Shown piece by piece: positions 1-5,926 of a DNA stretch of 6,694 nucleotides. The notes under the pieces were generated by a model. It was not told the origin of the DNA and did not search any database. It worked only from the letters and a program-made list of their open reading frames with translations. The stretch's first letter is position 1. Every line of letters begins with the position of its first letter. The stretch lies in contig JAQBUJ010000179.1 of assembly GCA_027623845.1 (NCBI GenBank), positions 1 to 6,694 on the forward strand, written 5' to 3'. The DNA comes from Pseudomonadota bacterium. GTDB taxonomy: Bacteria > Pseudomonadota > Alphaproteobacteria > Thalassobaculales > Thalassobaculaceae. A program made the position numbers and the translations under genes.

Positions 1-541
1 TCGCGGTCGGCGCCGCCACCGCCCCGTCGCGGGCGGCGAACATGGTTTGATAGTCCGCCGCGTCGGCGCTCGGGTCGTCATCGCCGCCGCGCTTGATATA
101 GGGCGGTAGCGGCATCCGGCCATTGGCCTGCAGGCGTTTGAGCAAGCTCTCGTCGTCGAGGCCGAAATCCAGCACCACTTCGCCGCCGTCTCGGGACAGC
201 ACCCGGGCGCTGAGGCCCTCGGCGAAGCTGACCACGTCGTCCGGGCGCAGTCGTTTGGCCGGCCTGGCGAAAGCGGCCCAGCGACCGGGGCCGAGCCGTT
301 TGTGCAAGGTCGCCTCGATCCGCGCTGCGCCGCGTCGACCATCGAGCCTTGAGGGAATGACCCTGGTGTCGTTGATCACCAGAAGGTCACCGGGCTGAAG
401 CAAAACGGGAAGATCCCGCACCGTTCTGTCGGCCAACACCGGTCCGGTCATGTCCAGCAGACGGGCGGCATCGCGCGGCCTGGCCGGATGCTTGGCGATC
501 AGTTCCGGCGGTAGATCATAATCGAAAAGATCGACCCGCAT
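1..541 (-). CDS. queA: QueA, S-adenosylmethionine:tRNA ribosyltransferase-isomerase (N-terminal part)
   Basis: QueA transfers and isomerises the ribosyl part of SAM onto 7-aminomethyl-7-deazaguanine at tRNA position 34, giving epoxyqueuosine; it is cytosolic. Reading the minus strand from the ATG at 541-539 gives 180 codons with no stop, running off the left edge. The N-terminus begins MRVDLFDYDLPPELIA and goes on to RPRDAARLL (about residues 21-29), PGDLLVINDTRVIPSRL (about 50-66), GRMPLPPYIKR (about 141-151), YQTMFA (about 164-169) and GAVAAPTA at the edge, all hallmark QueA segments in the right order. The family is usually about 340-360 residues, so roughly half is missing only because the window ends. 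It lies 6 bases downstream of the transporter gene on the same strand. There is no strong ribosome-binding site of its own, which suggests translational coupling. Identification is near certain. Confidence 0.97.
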   Translation of the reverse strand, partial: MRVDLFDYDLPPELIAKHPARPRDAARLLDMTGPVLADRTVRDLPVLLQPGDLLVINDTRVIPSRLDGRRGAARIEATLHKRLGPGRWAAFARPAKRLRPDDVVSFAEGLSARVLSRDGGEVVLDFGLDDESLLKRLQANGRMPLPPYIKRGGDDDPSADAADYQTMFAARDGAVAAPTA

Positions 542-547
542 CGCGTG

Positions 548-1102
548 CTAGGCCGGGGTGTTGCCCTGCTCTTGGCGCAGGTGCTCCGGCAACATCGAGA
601 TGAAGATCCGGAACGGCACCAGCAGGGCCGCCGCCATGGCCAGCTTGGCCCCATAGTCACCAACCGCCCAGGTCACCCAGGGCAGGCCGGTCGCATAAAA
701 GGCGATGGAGAAGAACAGCGCCGTGTCGACGGCCGAGGAAATAACCGAGGAGACTAGCGGCGCCTTCCACCAGGTCTGCCGGCGCATCCGATCAAAGATC
801 GCGATATCGAGCAGTTGTGCGACCAGGAAGGCGGTGCCAGAGGCGATGGCGATACGCGGGTCAGCGAAGACCAGCGACAAGGTCACGCCCGCCGCGAAAC
901 CGACATAGACGACCTTGCGGGCGGGCGATGCGCCGAACAATCGGTTGGTCAGGTCGGTCACCAGAAAGGCGATGGGATAGGTCAGCGCCCCCCAGGTCAG
1001 CCATTCGTTGATCGGGTACCCGACAGCGATGTTGGAGACCAACACCACCAGGCCCATGGCCAGGATGCCGGCGATCACGCCCTTCAGTTCAATGCTCCGC
1101 AT
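548..1102 (-). CDS. yhhQ: YhhQ/VUT-family queuosine precursor transporter
   Basis: Predicted inner-membrane protein of 184 residues that imports a queuosine precursor (preQ0, preQ1 or queuine) for tRNA modification. About six hydrophobic segments are visible, near residues 8-28, 35-51, 64-80, 84-104, 113-135 and 146-168. Family-like landmarks are TYPIAFLVTDLTNRLFG (about 41-57), AR followed by the YVGFAAG helix, SGTAFLVAQLLD (about 88-99) and SSAVDTALFF (about 122-131). I chose the ATG at 1102-1100 because GGAGA (1115-1111) lies 8 bases upstream and the membrane protein begins there. The same frame stays open to 1396, but the extra 98 residues do not look like protein of this family and would overlap the divergent E1 alpha gene. 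Six bases separate its TAG stop from queA, which supports the transport role. The exact substrate cannot be read from sequence. Confidence 0.88.
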   Translation of the reverse strand: MRSIELKGVIAGILAMGLVVLVSNIAVGYPINEWLTWGALTYPIAFLVTDLTNRLFGASPARKVVYVGFAAGVTLSLVFADPRIAIASGTAFLVAQLLDIAIFDRMRRQTWWKAPLVSSVISSAVDTALFFSIAFYATGLPWVTWAVGDYGAKLAMAAALLVPFRIFISMLPEHLRQEQGNTPA

Positions 1103-1138
1103 GGCGCAGTTCTCCAGCAAGTTTTCGGATTTCGCGCT

Positions 1139-1168
1139 TAAATAGGTCGAGAGCCCGGCGCTGTCCAA
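1139..1168 (-). promoter_or_regulatory. Candidate sigma-70-like promoter for yhhQ-queA
   Basis: On the minus strand, TTGGAC (1168-1163) and TATTTA (1144-1139) are separated by 18 bases and point toward the transporter start at 1102. This would leave a leader of about 30 bases. It is a sequence match only, with no transcription data, and the hexamers are imperfect. Confidence 0.4.
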
Positions 1169-1186
1169 CCAAATCGGTGCTTTGGT
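1168..1186. promoter_or_regulatory. 19-bp inverted repeat, candidate operator between divergent genes
   Basis: ACCAAATCGGTGCTTTGGT has perfect 6-bp arms (ACCAAA at 1168-1173, TTTGGT at 1181-1186) around a 7-bp spacer. It abuts the -35 hexamer of the candidate leftward promoter and ends 10 bases before the -35 of the candidate rightward one. That is a good place for a dimeric regulator to act on both directions. No regulator gene lies in the window, so the binding protein is unknown and the role is inferred. Confidence 0.4.
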
Positions 1187-1196
1187 AGAGCTTGTC

Positions 1197-1225
1197 TTGC
1201 GCCGTCCCAGCCCGCTTCCTACACT
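1197..1225 (+). promoter_or_regulatory. Candidate sigma-70-like promoter for the E1 module
   Basis: TTGCGC (1197-1202) and TACACT (1220-1225) are spaced 17 bases apart, about 37 bases before the GTG start at 1262. Spacing and position suit a promoter for the rightward gene run. The hexamers are only partial matches to the consensus. Confidence 0.35.
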
Positions 1226-1230
1226 CGCCG

Positions 1231-1241
1231 CCAAGACTTGG
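1231..1241. repeat. Short palindrome CCAAG-A-CTTGG in the E1 alpha leader
   Basis: Perfect 5-bp arms flank a single central A, just after the candidate -10 box and before the ribosome-binding site. It could be a second operator half-site or chance. The arms are too short to judge. Confidence 0.3.
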
Positions 1242-1250
1242 GAATGGAAC

Positions 1251-1256
1251 GGGAGG
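1251..1256 (+). promoter_or_regulatory. Ribosome-binding site that sets the E1 alpha start
   Basis: GGGAGG sits 5 bases before the GTG at 1262. The upstream ATG at 1244 in the same frame has no comparable purine-rich site before it, so I prefer the GTG start. Confidence 0.6.
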
Positions 1257-1261
1257 CCGGC

Positions 1262-2263
1262 GTGCCTGGAGCAACACCGCGCAACATCGATGTGGCGCGT
1301 TACCTGGATCATCATCGGATGATGCATCGGATTCGTGCCTTTGAGGAGGCGGCGGCCAAGGCCAATGAGGACCAACTGGTGCTCGGCGCCATCCACCTTT
1401 CGATCGGTCAGGAGGCCATCGCCTCGGGCGTTTGCAAAAACCTGCGCACCGATGACTATCTGCTTTCAACCCATCGGGGGCACGGGCATACCCTGGCTAA
1501 GGGCGCTGACGCCACGGCGATGATGTCGGAACTGTTGGGCCGCGAAGGCGGGATCTGCCAGGGCAAGGGCGGCTCCATGCATATCGCCGATTTCGGTGTC
1601 GGCATGCTTGGCGCCAACGGGGTGGTGGCGGCGAATATCAACATCGCCGCCGGCGCCGCCCACGCGATTAAGCTGAAAGGCGACGATGGGGTCGCCTGCA
1701 GTATTTTCGGGGATGGCGCAATCAATCGAGGCCCGTTCCTGGAAGGGCTCAACTGGGCCGGGGTGTTCAAGCTTCCGGCGCTGTTTGTCTGCGAGAGCAA
1801 CGGTTTCGCCTCGACCACCCGGACCGAGGCGATGACCTCGGGCGAGGGGGCGGCGGCGCGGGCGCGGGCGCTTGGCGTTCCGGCGGATGAGGTCGACGGC
1901 AATGACATCGTCGCGGTGGATGAAACCGTGCGGGCGGCGGTGGATGTCATCCGAGGCGGCGGCGGACCCCGGTTCATCGTCTGCAAGACCTACCGGCTGC
2001 ACGGCCATACGGCATCGGACCCGGCGGCTTACCGTCCCCGCGCAGAAGTCGATGCGGCCTGGAAGAACGATCCGATCGCCCGCTGCGCCGCTGTTTTGCG
2101 CGAGGCGGGGATAGACGCGGCGGAACTGGCGGCGCATCGCGACGCCGCCGCCACCGAGATGAACCAAGCCTACGAGACCGCCAAGACGGCGCCCTGGCCG
2201 GATCTGGCGCTCGCCTATACGGATGTTCAGGATATTGGCGACCCGCGCGAAAGGGCCTTTTGA
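1262..2263 (+). CDS. Thiamine-diphosphate-dependent 2-oxoacid/acetoin dehydrogenase-type E1, alpha subunit
   Basis: 333 residues from GTG 1262 (339 if ATG 1244 is used), the usual size for a stand-alone E1 alpha. E1 alpha/beta heterotetramers decarboxylate a 2-oxoacid, or cleave acetoin, using thiamine diphosphate and Mg2+. Landmarks in order are IGQEA (48-52), HRGHGHTLAKGAD (71-83), GKGGSMH (101-107), the cofactor motif beginning FGDGAINRG (149-157) and ending CESN (177-180), and KTYRLHGHTASDP in the C-terminal third. The Asp of GDG and the final Asn, both Mg2+ ligands in the family, are present, but the usual ENN reads ESN. The HRGHGH and AxGAD style is closest to acetoin dehydrogenase/AcoA-like subunits, but the substrate cannot be assigned. 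Its TGA overlaps the E1 beta ATG by one base (TGATG), so the two are translated together. No E2 or E3 gene accompanies the pair. Confidence 0.93.
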   Translation: MPGATPRNIDVARYLDHHRMMHRIRAFEEAAAKANEDQLVLGAIHLSIGQEAIASGVCKNLRTDDYLLSTHRGHGHTLAKGADATAMMSELLGREGGICQGKGGSMHIADFGVGMLGANGVVAANINIAAGAAHAIKLKGDDGVACSIFGDGAINRGPFLEGLNWAGVFKLPALFVCESNGFASTTRTEAMTSGEGAAARARALGVPADEVDGNDIVAVDETVRAAVDVIRGGGGPRFIVCKTYRLHGHTASDPAAYRPRAEVDAAWKNDPIARCAAVLREAGIDAAELAAHRDAAATEMNQAYETAKTAPWPDLALAYTDVQDIGDPRERAF

Positions 2264-3237
2264 TGACGGTCATGACCTATGCCGAAGCCGGCATGACGGC
2301 GCTGGCCGAGGAGATGCGGCGCGATCCCCTGGTCTGGGCCGTGGGTGAGGATCTTGGGCGCGGCGGTGTGTTCGGTCAGTACAAGGGATTGGTCGAGGAA
2401 TTCGGGCCGGAGCGGATTTCCGATGCGCCGATTTCGGAGTCGGCGATCATGGGCGCCAGCGTCGGTGCGGCGATGGCCGGAACCCGCCCGGTCGTCGAAA
2501 TGCGGTTCGCTGATTTCGCCCTTTGCGCCGTTGATGAACTGGTCAACCAGGCCGCCAAGGCCCGCTATATGCTCGGCGGCCAGACCAAGGTGCCGATGGT
2601 GATCCGCGAACCCATGGGCATGTGGCGCTCCTCCGCCGCCCAGCACAGCCAGTCACTGGAAAGCTGGTACACCCATATTCCTGGCCTGGTGGTGGCGGTG
2701 CCCTCGACTCCGGCGGATAACAAAGGCCTGTTGAAAGCGGCGATCCGCGCCGACGACCCCGTGGTCTATTTCGAGCACAAGAACCTCTGGGGTATGGAAG
2801 GCGAGGTGCCGGATGGCGACCTGTTGACCCCCTTCGGCAAAGCTCGAATTGAGCGTGAGGGTCGCGATGTCACGATCGTCTCCTGGTCGTCACAACTGCA
2901 TACCGCGAGCCGGGCCGCCGGTATGCTGGAAAAGCAGGACATCTCCGCCGAGGTGATCGATTTACGGACGCTCTGGCCTTGGGATCGCGACGCGGTCTTC
3001 GCCTCGGTAGAGAAGACCGGGCGGCTGTTGATCACCCATGAAAGTGTATCGGTCGGTGGGTTCGGCGCCGAGATCGCCGCGACGGTCTCGGAGCATTTAT
3101 TCAAGGCGTTGAAATCGCCGGTGCGCCGCCGCGCCGCGCCGCGTATCCCGATATCCTATGCGCCGCCCCTGGAAGACGTGGTCCGGGTGTCCGAGGCGCA
3201 AATCGTCGAGACCGTGCTTGAGATGGTGTCGAGTTAA
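2263..3237 (+). CDS. Thiamine-diphosphate-dependent 2-oxoacid/acetoin dehydrogenase-type E1, beta subunit
   Basis: 324 residues, full length for E1 beta (about 320-340). It supplies the pyrimidine-side half of the cofactor site, including the Glu that activates thiamine diphosphate. Visible landmarks are AVGEDLGRGGVFG (26-38), DAPISES with the likely catalytic Glu59, RFADF (81-85), AAQHSQSLESWYTHIPGL (125-142), the VPSTPADNKGLL segment, FEHKNLW, then the C-terminal transketolase domain with DLRTLWPWD and THESVSVGGFGAEIA. I start at ATG 2263, which overlaps the alpha stop and has AAGGG at 2251-2255 upstream; the preceding TTG at 2260 and the ATG at 2272 are less likely. The loop before QHSQ reads MGMWRSSAA where many relatives have a more glycine-rich stretch. 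A 45-base gap follows before the next gene. The family is sure, the substrate unknown. Confidence 0.94.
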   Translation: MTVMTYAEAGMTALAEEMRRDPLVWAVGEDLGRGGVFGQYKGLVEEFGPERISDAPISESAIMGASVGAAMAGTRPVVEMRFADFALCAVDELVNQAAKARYMLGGQTKVPMVIREPMGMWRSSAAQHSQSLESWYTHIPGLVVAVPSTPADNKGLLKAAIRADDPVVYFEHKNLWGMEGEVPDGDLLTPFGKARIEREGRDVTIVSWSSQLHTASRAAGMLEKQDISAEVIDLRTLWPWDRDAVFASVEKTGRLLITHESVSVGGFGAEIAATVSEHLFKALKSPVRRRAAPRIPISYAPPLEDVVRVSEAQIVETVLEMVSS

Positions 3238-3282
3238 CGCCGAAATACTCTTCGGTAGCAAAAATTCAGGGAGGACGTTCGC

Positions 3283-4101
3283 ATGGCCAACCGCATCATC
3301 GACGACCAGATTGTCATCGCTGATACCGTCACCAAGATCGGCCCGGAATGCGAGGCGCGCGTGGTCCTGGGCGCCTCACATGGCGGGATCTATGCCACTT
3401 ATCTGGCGGTGAAAGCGAAGGCGCGGGGAGTCATTTTGAATGACGCCGGGCGGGCCAAGGACGATTCCGGTATTTCCGGTGGTGGCTATTGCCAAGACCT
3501 GGATATCCCCTATGCCACCACCGACACCATGTCCTGTCGTATCGGCAATGGCGAAAGCGCGGTTGCCGAGGGCGTGATCTCATTCGCCAATCCGCTGGCG
3601 CTGTCGTTGGGAGTGGCCGTGGGGATGTCGGCGCTGGAGGCCGCGCGATGCATGACCAAGGCCGACCTTAGCACGCAACCCGCACCGAGCTATGCCGAGG
3701 CCCGTAAGGAGTTGCCGGTCAGACCGGGTGAGCGGATGATCGTGCTGATGGACTCGATTTCGTTGGTGAATGACCAGGACGCCGGGCGGATCATCGTGTC
3801 CGGCAGCCATGGCGCCATGCTCGGCAATGACCCGGCGACGGCTATCCGAGGTGATGCTTTCGCCGGGTTCTTCCACGATGCCGGCGGTGGCAAGGACGGC
3901 GCGGCGACTACCCGGCTTCCGGCATTGAACCAGCGGGGTATCATTGCCGGCACCGTCGGGTGTATGTCGGCGCGGATCGGCGATGGGGAATCAATTTACC
4001 GCGACGGCGTGCTGTCGCATCTGAATGCGGTCGCCATCGCGGCAGGAGGCAAGGTCGGCATGCCGGCGAAAACCTTCATCGACTCTCTCGTCACGAAATA
4101 A
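3283..4101 (+). CDS. Tandem-duplicated protein of unknown function with two SHG/DAG-KD/RIGxGES halves
   Basis: 272 residues that I cannot place in a characterised family. The start is firm: AGGGAGG (3268-3274) lies 8 bases before the ATG. There is no signal peptide or membrane helix, so it is probably cytosolic. The protein is an internal duplication. Residues about 10-121 and 153-268 align with an offset of 143-145 and share Asp14/Asp157, SHG (32-34, 175-177), DAG (54-56, 199-201), KD (59-60, 204-205), MS-x-RIG-x-GES (83-92, 228-237) and GV-x-S-x2-N ending in VGM (97-115, 242-260). A linker (about 122-152) joins them. Conserved Asp, His, Lys, Arg and Glu in both halves suggest two related ligand or metal sites or one shared pseudo-twofold site, hence an enzyme; this is inference. 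It sits 45 bases after E1 beta and 12 before the barrel gene. I considered ring-opening amidohydrolases of the AtzD/barbiturase kind and saw no convincing match. Confidence 0.85.
   Translation: MANRIIDDQIVIADTVTKIGPECEARVVLGASHGGIYATYLAVKAKARGVILNDAGRAKDDSGISGGGYCQDLDIPYATTDTMSCRIGNGESAVAEGVISFANPLALSLGVAVGMSALEAARCMTKADLSTQPAPSYAEARKELPVRPGERMIVLMDSISLVNDQDAGRIIVSGSHGAMLGNDPATAIRGDAFAGFFHDAGGGKDGAATTRLPALNQRGIIAGTVGCMSARIGDGESIYRDGVLSHLNAVAIAAGGKVGMPAKTFIDSLVTK
3310..3645 (+). repeat. First half of the internal protein duplication
   Basis: Codes for residues about 10-121 of the tandem protein. It carries IVIAD, ASHGG, NDAG, KDD, MSCRIGNGES and VAVGM in the same order and nearly the same spacing as the second half. 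The likeness is at protein level; the DNA has drifted, so the duplication is old. Confidence 0.75.
3739..4086 (+). repeat. Second half of the internal protein duplication
   Basis: Codes for residues about 153-268. It carries IVLMD, GSHGA, HDAG, KDG, MSARIGDGES and KVGM matching the first half. The region between SHG and DAG is about two residues longer than in the first half. In place of the Asn before DAG there is a His, and the GISGGGYC stretch of the first half has no close counterpart, so the two halves may have split roles. Confidence 0.75.
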
Positions 4102-4113
4102 CGGAGATCCATC

Positions 4114-4797
4114 ATGGCGCTATACGGCAAAGGCATGTTGATGACCTTCACCGAGACCCCGGTGGGCGTCGAGGAAGATTTCAACGAATGGTACAATCGC
4201 GAACATATCGACGAGCGTGTCTGGATGCCCGGTTTTCACCGGGCCCGTCGCTATGTCGATTGCGACGGTGATGCGCTGATCAAGTATTTCGCCACCTATG
4301 AGACCGACAAGGTCGAGGATTTGTGTGACCCGGCCTATATGGAATTGCTGAAGGATCAGTCGGACTGGTCGAAGAAGGTAATGGCGACCTTTGGTAAGTT
4401 CGATCGGGTCACCGCGCGGATCACCATCGATCAGTCACATGGCTTTGCCGGGGCGTGCGCCATCGCCCGCTTCTTTCCGGCGCCATCGGTTATGGAGGCG
4501 CTGAGAGGTCACCTGGAAAGCGACTTGCTACCGGCCTTGGTGGCGCGGCCGGGAATGATCGGGGCGGTTCTGGCGGAGAACGATCTGGATGTGGTGAACG
4601 AAGGACGCAAGGCGCAGGGCATGGCGATCCCGGAAAACGAAACGCCGCAATGGATCGTGCTGTTGGAAGGCCAAACCACCCAGGCGACGGCAGCGGCGTT
4701 GCGTGCCGGTTTTGCCGGTGGGCTGGCAGGCCATGGCGTCACGGCCGAGGCGATCGATACCGCGAACCATGTTCTGATGTTCGGGAATAACCGTTAG
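4114..4797 (+). CDS. Predicted dimeric alpha/beta-barrel (ferredoxin-like) protein, two domains
   Basis: 227 residues. The start is supported by CGGAGA (4102-4107), 6 bases before the ATG. The first domain (about 1-108) opens with a beta strand GKGMLMTFTETP, then the signature FNEWYNREHIDER (23-35) and the strand MPGFHRARRY (38-47). That pattern is typical of small dimeric alpha/beta-barrel proteins in which the EH pair lines a pocket. The second domain (about 111-227) begins with another strand, GACAIARFF, has HLESDLLPALVARPGM (133-148) and ends with a strand near WIVLLEG (180-186); it looks like a diverged second ferredoxin-like fold without the WY..EH signature. A single chain could therefore form the pseudo-dimeric barrel alone. 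Relatives of this fold include monooxygenases, isomerases and lyases acting on aromatic or keto compounds, but no reaction can be assigned. It is 12 bases after the tandem protein and 4 before tgt. Confidence 0.85.
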   Translation: MALYGKGMLMTFTETPVGVEEDFNEWYNREHIDERVWMPGFHRARRYVDCDGDALIKYFATYETDKVEDLCDPAYMELLKDQSDWSKKVMATFGKFDRVTARITIDQSHGFAGACAIARFFPAPSVMEALRGHLESDLLPALVARPGMIGAVLAENDLDVVNEGRKAQGMAIPENETPQWIVLLEGQTTQATAAALRAGFAGGLAGHGVTAEAIDTANHVLMFGNNR

Positions 4798-4801
4798 TCG
4801 G

Positions 4802-5926
4802 ATGGTCTTAGCATTTTCCGTCAACCAGACCGACGGCGCCGCCCGACGCGGTCGTCTGGAAACCGCGCATGGGGTCATCGACACCCCGGCATTCATGCCG
4901 GTTGGCACCGCTGCGACGGTGAAGGGTATGTTGCCGAGTTCGGTCAGGGCGACGGGCGCACAAATCCTGCTCGGCAATACCTATCACCTGATGTTGCGGC
5001 CCGGCGCCGATCGGATCGAAGCGCTCGGCGGATTGCACAGCTTCATGCAGTGGGACGGCCCGATCCTGACAGATTCAGGCGGCTATCAGGTGATGTCGCT
5101 GACGGATTTGCGCAAGCTCGATGAAAATGGCGTGCGGTTTCGCAGTCATATCGACGGCAGCTATCACACATTGTCGCCGGAAAGCTCGATCCGAATTCAG
5201 CACCAGCTGGATGCTGACATCACCATGGCTTTCGATGAGTGCACGCCGTTTCCGGTGACGCCGGAAGTCGCGGCGGACTCGATGCGGCTGTCGATGCGCT
5301 GGGCCGGGCGCTCGAAGGAGGCTTTTGTTCCGCGCGACGGTTATGGCTTGTTCGGCATCGTTCAGGGCGGCGTGTTCGATGATCTCCGGCGTGAGTCGGC
5401 GGCGGCGCTGGTTGATATCGGTTTCGATGGTTATGCGGTCGGCGGGCTTGCGGTCGGCGAAGGCCAGGCCGAGATGCTGCGGGTACTCGATTTTACCGTG
5501 CCGGAACTGCCGAAGGACCGGCCGCGCTACTTGATGGGGGTGGGCAAGCCGCATGATCTGGTTGAAGCGGTACGGCACGGTATCGACATGTTCGACTGCG
5601 TGCTGCCGACCCGTTCCGGGCGCACCAGTCAGGCGTTCACCCGGCGCGGGGCGATCAACCTTCGCAACGCCCGGCACAGCGCCGACCCAAGACCGTTGGA
5701 CGAGGCTTGCGGCTGCCCCGCCTGTGACGGTTTCTCCCGGGCTTATCTGCAGCATCTGGTAAAGGCTGGCGAGATGCTCGGCGCCATGCTGCTGACCTGG
5801 CACAATCTGCACTATTATCAGGAATTGATGGCGGGGTTGCGCGCGGCGATCGCGGCGGCGAACCTGGAGGACTTTGTGGCCGACTTCACCGAGACCCAGG
5901 CCAAGGGCGATATTCCGCCGATTTAA
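4802..5926 (+). CDS. tgt: Tgt, tRNA-guanine(34) transglycosylase
   Basis: Swaps guanine 34 in tRNAs with GUN anticodons (Asp, Asn, His, Tyr) for preQ1; cytosolic zinc enzyme. At 374 residues it has the usual bacterial length. It shows DTPAFMPVGTAATVKG (27-42), GNTYHL (58-63), DSGGYQVMSL (91-100) with the general acid/base Asp91, FDECTP with Asp145, FGIVQGG (184-190), YAVGGLAVGE (211-220), YLMGVGKP (243-250), DMFDCVLPTRSGR (262-274) with the nucleophile Asp265, and the zinc ligands Cys303, Cys305, Cys308 and His334 (CGCPAC ... TWHN). All key residues are present, so it should be active. The ATG at 4802 is 4 bases after the barrel gene's stop with no clear Shine-Dalgarno site, suggesting coupling to the upstream genes. 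queG follows after 32 bases. Confidence 0.98.
   Translation: MVLAFSVNQTDGAARRGRLETAHGVIDTPAFMPVGTAATVKGMLPSSVRATGAQILLGNTYHLMLRPGADRIEALGGLHSFMQWDGPILTDSGGYQVMSLTDLRKLDENGVRFRSHIDGSYHTLSPESSIRIQHQLDADITMAFDECTPFPVTPEVAADSMRLSMRWAGRSKEAFVPRDGYGLFGIVQGGVFDDLRRESAAALVDIGFDGYAVGGLAVGEGQAEMLRVLDFTVPELPKDRPRYLMGVGKPHDLVEAVRHGIDMFDCVLPTRSGRTSQAFTRRGAINLRNARHSADPRPLDEACGCPACDGFSRAYLQHLVKAGEMLGAMLLTWHNLHYYQELMAGLRAAIAAANLEDFVADFTETQAKGDIPPI

Noticed and set aside
1103..1200. preQ1 riboswitch in front of the transporter
   Set aside because: The predicted leader is only about 30 bases and I see no preQ1-type hairpin with an A-rich tail; the longer upstream sequence does not show it either.
1103..1396. 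Leftward open frame extending the transporter by 98 residues upstream
   Set aside because: The extension has no membrane or family character, overlaps the divergent E1 alpha gene and its likely promoter, and the ATG at 1102 has its own ribosome-binding site.
1456..2167. Long minus-strand open frames inside the E1 alpha gene
   Set aside because: They are antisense shadows produced by the high-GC codon bias; the plus-strand protein carries all the family motifs.
3240..3255. Hairpin CCGAA-6-TTCGG between E1 beta and the tandem protein, as a terminator
   Set aside because: The stem is only 5 bp and is not followed by a T run; the next gene has a strong ribosome-binding site in the same direction, so termination here is unlikely.
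3283..4101. Ring-opening amidohydrolase (cyanuric acid hydrolase/barbiturase) identity for the tandem protein
   Set aside because: That family has three repeat units and about 360 residues with Ser-Lys pairs in each; this protein has two halves, 272 residues and different motifs.
5075..5812. 245-residue minus-strand open frame inside tgt
   Set aside because: It is fully opposite a complete Tgt with all catalytic and zinc residues, and its translation has no recognisable domain.
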